Assembly (NCBI GenBank): GCA_910574455.1
Contig: CAJSYZ010000005.1
Coordinates: 2,852,001 to 2,916,000 of the forward strand
Source of the DNA: Trichaptum fuscoviolaceum
Taxonomy: Eukaryota > Basidiomycota > Agaricomycetes > Hymenochaetales > Trichaptaceae
Direction: 5' to 3'
DNA: 64,000 bases
Position 1 is the stretch's first letter. Each line of letters begins with the position of its first letter. Below, piece after piece: positions 59,647-64,000 of this stretch. The notes beneath the pieces were generated by a model, which did no database searches, was not told the origin of the DNA, and saw only the letters and a program-made list of their open reading frames with translations. The position numbers were made by a program, and so were the translations under genes.

Positions 59647-61459
59647 ATGTCTACGACGCACGAATGCAAAACTGCTACAATTCGCATCCGAAAGATTCGA
59701 CGGCGCCAGTCAGCACCCCAACGGCCTCGCCTGGAGCCAGCTTTGACGTGTAACCCTCTCCCATCTTCGTTGATACCACTGGACCTTTCGACAACGTACT
59801 CTGCGTCGAGACTTGCTTCTGTTCGAGCTCTTGTTCTTGAGCACTTGGCAGAGCTCGAGGAGAGTCTTTCGCCACCGGAGCTGAGTTGGGGTGAGGAGAA
59901 GGTCGAAGAGGCGCGAGTATGGGCAAGCCAGGCCATGGAGATGCTCATGCGCATCCGCGAGGACGTTTGCTCGCATCTGCCAGAGTTTCCATTCGAGACC
60001 CCAACTGTCGAGGCGATGAAGACACGTTTTCATGACCTAACGAACACGGGCCTCGAGGACATTCGGTCACATTTGCCAGAGATTTCGACGATGCAGTCAA
60101 AACTGCAGGATGCTCGTTCACACCTACCAGAAATGCCCGACTTCAACCATCCGATGAAGTACATCCCCGAGCTATCCCGCCACCTTGAAACCCTACATTC
60201 TCATCTATCTTCGGCGAGTTCCTGTGCGGGCTACCCGCAAATTTCTATCCCATCGACAGCGACAGTGTCAGAACTTCTCGATAGGATCTTGTCTTCTGAT
60301 CTCGTCCCAGCCGTACTTCATCGAGACCACGGCAAGGAAAGTCCTTTGGAAAAAGCAGCAAGGGATATGTCTGTTGCTCTTAAGAAATCGCTTGACGGGG
60401 CTCGCCTTGTAACTTATGTCGATTTGCCACTCGAGTGGCGTAATAATCCCTTCGTTAGTCGTGGCTATCGGTAAATATGTCTTATTCCCTGAGTTGAATA
60501 GCTATTAACGCATACCAGTTTTATCCCTCTCAATAGATGGCCTGTAATATTGCTATCATTATTTGCATTACACAACGAGACTCGTAAGTGTTTCTTCGTA
60601 CTTAATTGGTATTACGCTTGTCTGACGCACATTTAGTCAATATTCACACACACATGATACCACTGCTACATTCTGCTATGTACTTCATTCCTCACCTCAA
60701 TTATTCTTCCGTTTCTCTCGAAGGGCCTGAGAAGGTCTACACCGCTTTTGCGATGCTCTGTCTATTCAGCAGTGTCCTCTGGCACACCATGTCTGGTTGC
60801 GCGCACCGGACCGGAATGGAGCTCTGTGCAAGGGTGGACTACGTTGGCATCGGATGGTAAGAATAATAAGTCTAGAACTGTTCGGAGCTTGCTGCTGACT
60901 GTTGTGCACAGGTTAATCAGCGCCAGTGTCGGCACAGTGGTGTATTATGGATTCTCATGTCACTCACAGGCTGCTGCAGTCTACCTGTCGCTCTGCGTTG
61001 TCACCGGGATACTCGGTAGTATATTTCCGTTCATGCGTTGGTTCAACGAACATCGGTTCAAGGTGCGCACCGTTCATCTGAATTTAGAATGTGATCACTG
61101 ACATCCGCCTTTCTCGACATGAATAGATTTGGCGCGTCGCCTTCTTCCTTGGGATGGCGTTTACGGGACTTGCCCCACTCGCTCACCTAACTTATTATTT
61201 TGGATTCAGGGCAATGTTAGACTTCATCGCTCCAACTGCGCCATCGCTACTGTCCTACATCATTGGCCTTGTCTTCTATGTGTCACATGTCCCTGAACGC
61301 TTCGCCTACTGCAATGAAAGCATCTCGCGTCTGACGGACTGGCTCGGTGGCGGCTCACACGCAATTTGGCATGCGTTCATCGTCCTCGCCATTTATCAAC
61401 ACAAATGGGGCATGCGTGAGATGAAAGCTGGTGTAGGTGGCGAGGGTTGCCTTTTGTAA
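59647..61459 (+). CDS. PAQR / haemolysin-III family seven-helix membrane protein with long N-terminal extension
   Basis: Several exons, about 515 residues. The C-terminal half is a PAQR domain (adiponectin-receptor/Izh type): NETVNIHTHMIPLLHSAMYF, SSVLWHTMSGC, RVDYVGIGWLISASVGTVVY, FPFMRWFNEHRFKIWRVAFF, YVSHVPERFAYC and GGGSHAIWHAFIVLAIYQHK. The zinc ligands, His in LWHT and the HxxxH of SHAIWH, are kept. Relatives are ceramidase-like receptors or zinc-homeostasis proteins in the plasma or ER membrane. The first ~270 residues are a soluble, mostly helical extension with three SHLPE repeats (SHLPEFP, SHLPEIS, SHLPEMP) joined directly before VTYVDLPLEWRNNPFVSRGY, which is the normal start of the PAQR core. 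Stop TAA at 61457-61459. Confidence 0.9.
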
Positions 61460-62088
61460 AGTGGTTGGTGATTGTTATCTTGGTATTTTAAGGTGGTAAA
61501 GTAGAATAGATTGATAGATTGGCAAGACCTGACGTAGATGCACCATCATATCATTAGAATAACGGTTAATCTCATCTTTTCTTGGTGCACACTGATTTCA
61601 TGATATTCATTCGGTAGTGGGATGCCTTCCTTATCCCATTGGAAGACGTTAGGTATACTAGGATCACTTTCTGACCTCAAAGTATTTTACTATCTTGACA
61701 CAGCATATGTGCATTTATATTGAACGGAGGAGGAAACTATTTGCTCCGAGATGTTTCGAACTGAACAATAAACACACAGGCTCTAAAGATGGACATGCGT
61801 TCAAATATACCATTTTGTATATATATATAACATCGCTAAAACATCAGTGCTGCAGAAGGGGCCTTCTCGCATCAATGATACTATTATATAAACGTGGAGT
61901 CAGTGAGAAAGAGGAACTGCCGTCAAGAGTCGAAAATTAGAAAGTTAGCTCGGAAGCGTCCGCTGATGCTGAATCCTTGTGATCGAAGTCGATCCTCCTT
62001 TCGGTTTCAGTATTTACAGACACCTCTATGGCCACGGAGTGATTGCGCTGATGATGATGCGTCTATAAGTGCTCAGTTCCATCGTGAG
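61460..62088. other. convergent intergenic spacer
   Basis: AT-rich spacer between the convergent PAQR and DUF6534 genes, with a short TATATATATA run at about 61820. No gene seen. Confidence 0.5.
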
Positions 62089-63886
62089 TTAAGATGCTTC
62101 CAATAAACGCCACGGTACCTTTAAATTATCGGGCGCATAGAGAGAGGCGTCCGACGGCTGGGAACGCCGCTCAATGTTGACGAGAGATGGAAGGTTGATA
62201 ACGGGGTTCGCTACCCGCGTCCGAAGACTGTCTCTGCTGTTCAACGCAGTAAGGAGACACCAGAAATACGCTAAGGAAACAGTTAGATGCCCCTCTTTGA
62301 CTCCAATCACCAAATCTAGTCTTACTTTTAGCAGTTGTGATGAAGATTGCCACAAAGACGTAGTTGTGCGGCATTATGGTGTACTTCGCGAAGATTTCCA
62401 TCGACGTCAATTCACACTTGATGCGCTGGCGCAAGGGCACTCACAGTGATGATAGATGCCATATCACAGCATGCAATGATACCTCCCGTGCTGACGAAGT
62501 AAAGTTTCAGTACGTTGAGGACTGTATCCGTCCTGTGATCCAATACCGTCAGTCATGCCTTCTTACGTCTCATCGGTACTGGATAGATACCCACTTCTTT
62601 ACACCAGTCCGACTTTTCGTGAGCAAATAGCTGAGCGATCCTGCGATTGTCAAATCACTGGTTATGGAGACACTGAATGTCAAGTATATGAGCCACTGCG
62701 CAGACATCAGTGGCTTCATCATAAGTAATTCTTGAGAAGAAACATACCGAGAAATCATGAAGTTTGATTATTGTGTTGTTGGAATAGCTGTTAGAGAATG
62801 CCAAGGCTGTTTATGATGTGAAAAGTGCAGTTCACTCCGTCTCCTTACCACTCTATGCTCAAATCTATAAGGGTGTGTTTGTAAGAGCCATTATCTGGGA
62901 AAGGAAGATCCCTTACACATCCCAAAAACTAATGAAAATCAATGAAAATAGTCTACAGTGAACCCACTACACTGACTCACCAAAGCTCAAAACACCCAGC
63001 ACAAACTAAGTAGCAATTAGAAGATACATTATTTATGTGCTTTATACATACCACCGGGACTTTCATGAATGATAATCTCTTGTTGCTGACTGGCAAAGAG
63101 TGATAATGTAAGATTCTGCGTGAGGCCGGATATTGGATTGGATATTGGATTGTCCGCACCTTTAACCACTAGTTGGGCAAGGAAACTGTGTATATTGCTA
63201 ATTAATCGACAAGAGCGTGGATAGAAACTCCACATACAGCCTGACAAGGAAATTACTGAGAGCCTGATATGAAGTGTTAGAGACATAGAACAAACAAACT
63301 CGATGAAATTCACGCACGGTAAGAATCTGTATTGTCTAAGGGGACATGAGCCGGGTCAATGCTGAAAGCAAGCAATTGGGCATACTGGAAAAGTCCTAGA
63401 GCGACCCAATTAATCATCATCTACACGCTCAGACAATGTATGATTTACCAGAGGGTTGTTGCGAATCGAGCTAAGTCTCCAAAGTGGCCTCGCACATAGT
63501 AGTCAAGCGTCCCAATTTCGAAGCACAAGTGTACCGCGTTTACAAACCTAGATTATGACTGAGTTAGAGTAATTCGTGCAACGGGGTTATGAACACACCA
63601 AACCATTGCAACCTGCGTCGTATGCAAAACACAAGAGGTGAGTCAATAAGGAAAAAAATGCTAACGATCAAATTACAAACAGTAAGTTTCATGTACAATG
63701 AGTCCTTCTTTGAACGGCTGAAGAACGCGATAGTCATGGGCAGTGTTATCCCAAACATACTGCATCGAAAGTCAGAGACGGAGTCGACAATTGCCAGTCA
63801 GCTTACATCAAGTCCGTTATACCAGTATAAAGCACAATGCCTAGTGTCGTTAAGGTACCAGGGGGAGCCGCTGCTAAAGATTCCAT
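62089..63886 (-). CDS. DUF6534 family polytopic membrane protein (Agaricomycete)
   Basis: Many small exons splice into a protein of roughly 330 residues resembling the DUF6534 family (PF20152), which is greatly expanded in mushroom-forming fungi and of unknown function. Segments in order are MESLAAAPPGTLTTLGIVLY, SKKDSLYMKLTVAMVW, FVNAVHLCFEIGTLDYYVRG, SDLTIAGSLSYLLTKSRTGV, KTDTVLNVLKLYFVSTGGII, SIITYTIMPHNYVFVAIFIT and TYFWCLLTALNSRDSLRTR, followed by a Ser/Arg-rich tail ending VPWRLLEAS. The LTKSRTG...TDTVLN and IMPHNYVFVAIF...LLTALNSRDS motifs are the family's hallmark. Introns follow KLT (GTTTGT donor), KK, SIIT and TAK, each keeping the frame. Stop at 62091-62089; the start at 63886 is supported by the typical ESLxAAPPGTL beginning. 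Confidence 0.78.
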
Positions 63887-64000
63887 AGCGTAACTTGTTC
63901 TCGTGAAAGCGTATCTCGAAGTATTAGCTCTCTGCGGTCTTATATCGAGCTTTCCTGAGACAACATCAGATGCCAGTGAGTGTCGGTCTTTATACAAGAT

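Overview
The window is nuclear DNA of a filamentous basidiomycete, most likely an Agaricomycete. Genes are dense, on both strands, and split by many short (about 50-70 nt) GT-AG introns with TACTAAC/CTAAC-like branch points. Several families typical of mushroom genomes are present: DUF6534 membrane proteins, DUF4246, a small secreted cysteine-rich glycoprotein family, DUF3455, and a fungal GH92 mannosidase. I see no prokaryotic, viral, CRISPR, rRNA or convincing tRNA feature. Gene models below were spliced by eye from reading-frame continuity and family motifs, so exon edges are approximate unless stated.

Layout. 0-4 kb: 3' part of the WD40 scaffold WDR83/MORG1 (+), LSM2 (-), and a small secreted protein in eight exons (-). 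4-15 kb: a flavin monooxygenase (+), a polytopic sensor-domain-like membrane protein (+), an unresolved minus-strand coding region (about 9.4-11.0 kb) and a CLC chloride channel/exchanger (+). 15-25.6 kb: a large Zn2Cys6 transcription factor (+) between a 4-kb CpG-rich gene-poor stretch and a 2.9-kb stretch without a recognisable gene. 25.6-30.7 kb: an MMTAG2-like protein and DNA topoisomerase III, both minus. 31-42 kb: an intact DUF4246 gene (+), diphosphomevalonate decarboxylase (ERG19, +), the CCR4 deadenylase (+), and a second DUF4246 copy (-) broken by several lesions. 42-54 kb: a TPR/MYND-like protein, a paraoxonase-like esterase, a DUF3455 membrane-anchored protein, TAF12 (-), UTP25 (+) and a basidiomycete membrane protein with an Arg/Ser/Pro-rich tail. 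54-64 kb: secreted GH92 mannosidase (-), peptidyl-tRNA hydrolase (-), a PAQR receptor-like protein with a long N-terminal extension (+), and a DUF6534 membrane protein (-).

Most genes are unrelated housekeeping functions: splicing/decapping (LSM2), transcription (TAF12), rRNA processing (UTP25), mRNA decay (CCR4), translation quality control (PTH), DNA topology (TOP3) and sterol precursor synthesis (ERG19). There is no evident metabolic cluster. The most notable observations are three exon-encoded CCHC knuckles plus two GRF fingers in TOP3, the live/dead DUF4246 pair, genes with extremely small first exons (LSM2, probably CLC), a GC-AG intron in the secreted protein, architecture extensions in the PAQR and DUF3455 proteins, and an excess of an intergenic TGCCAGTG motif, one pair of which looks like the ends of a small inverted-repeat element. 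I did not find anything I could defend as a wholly new biological system.
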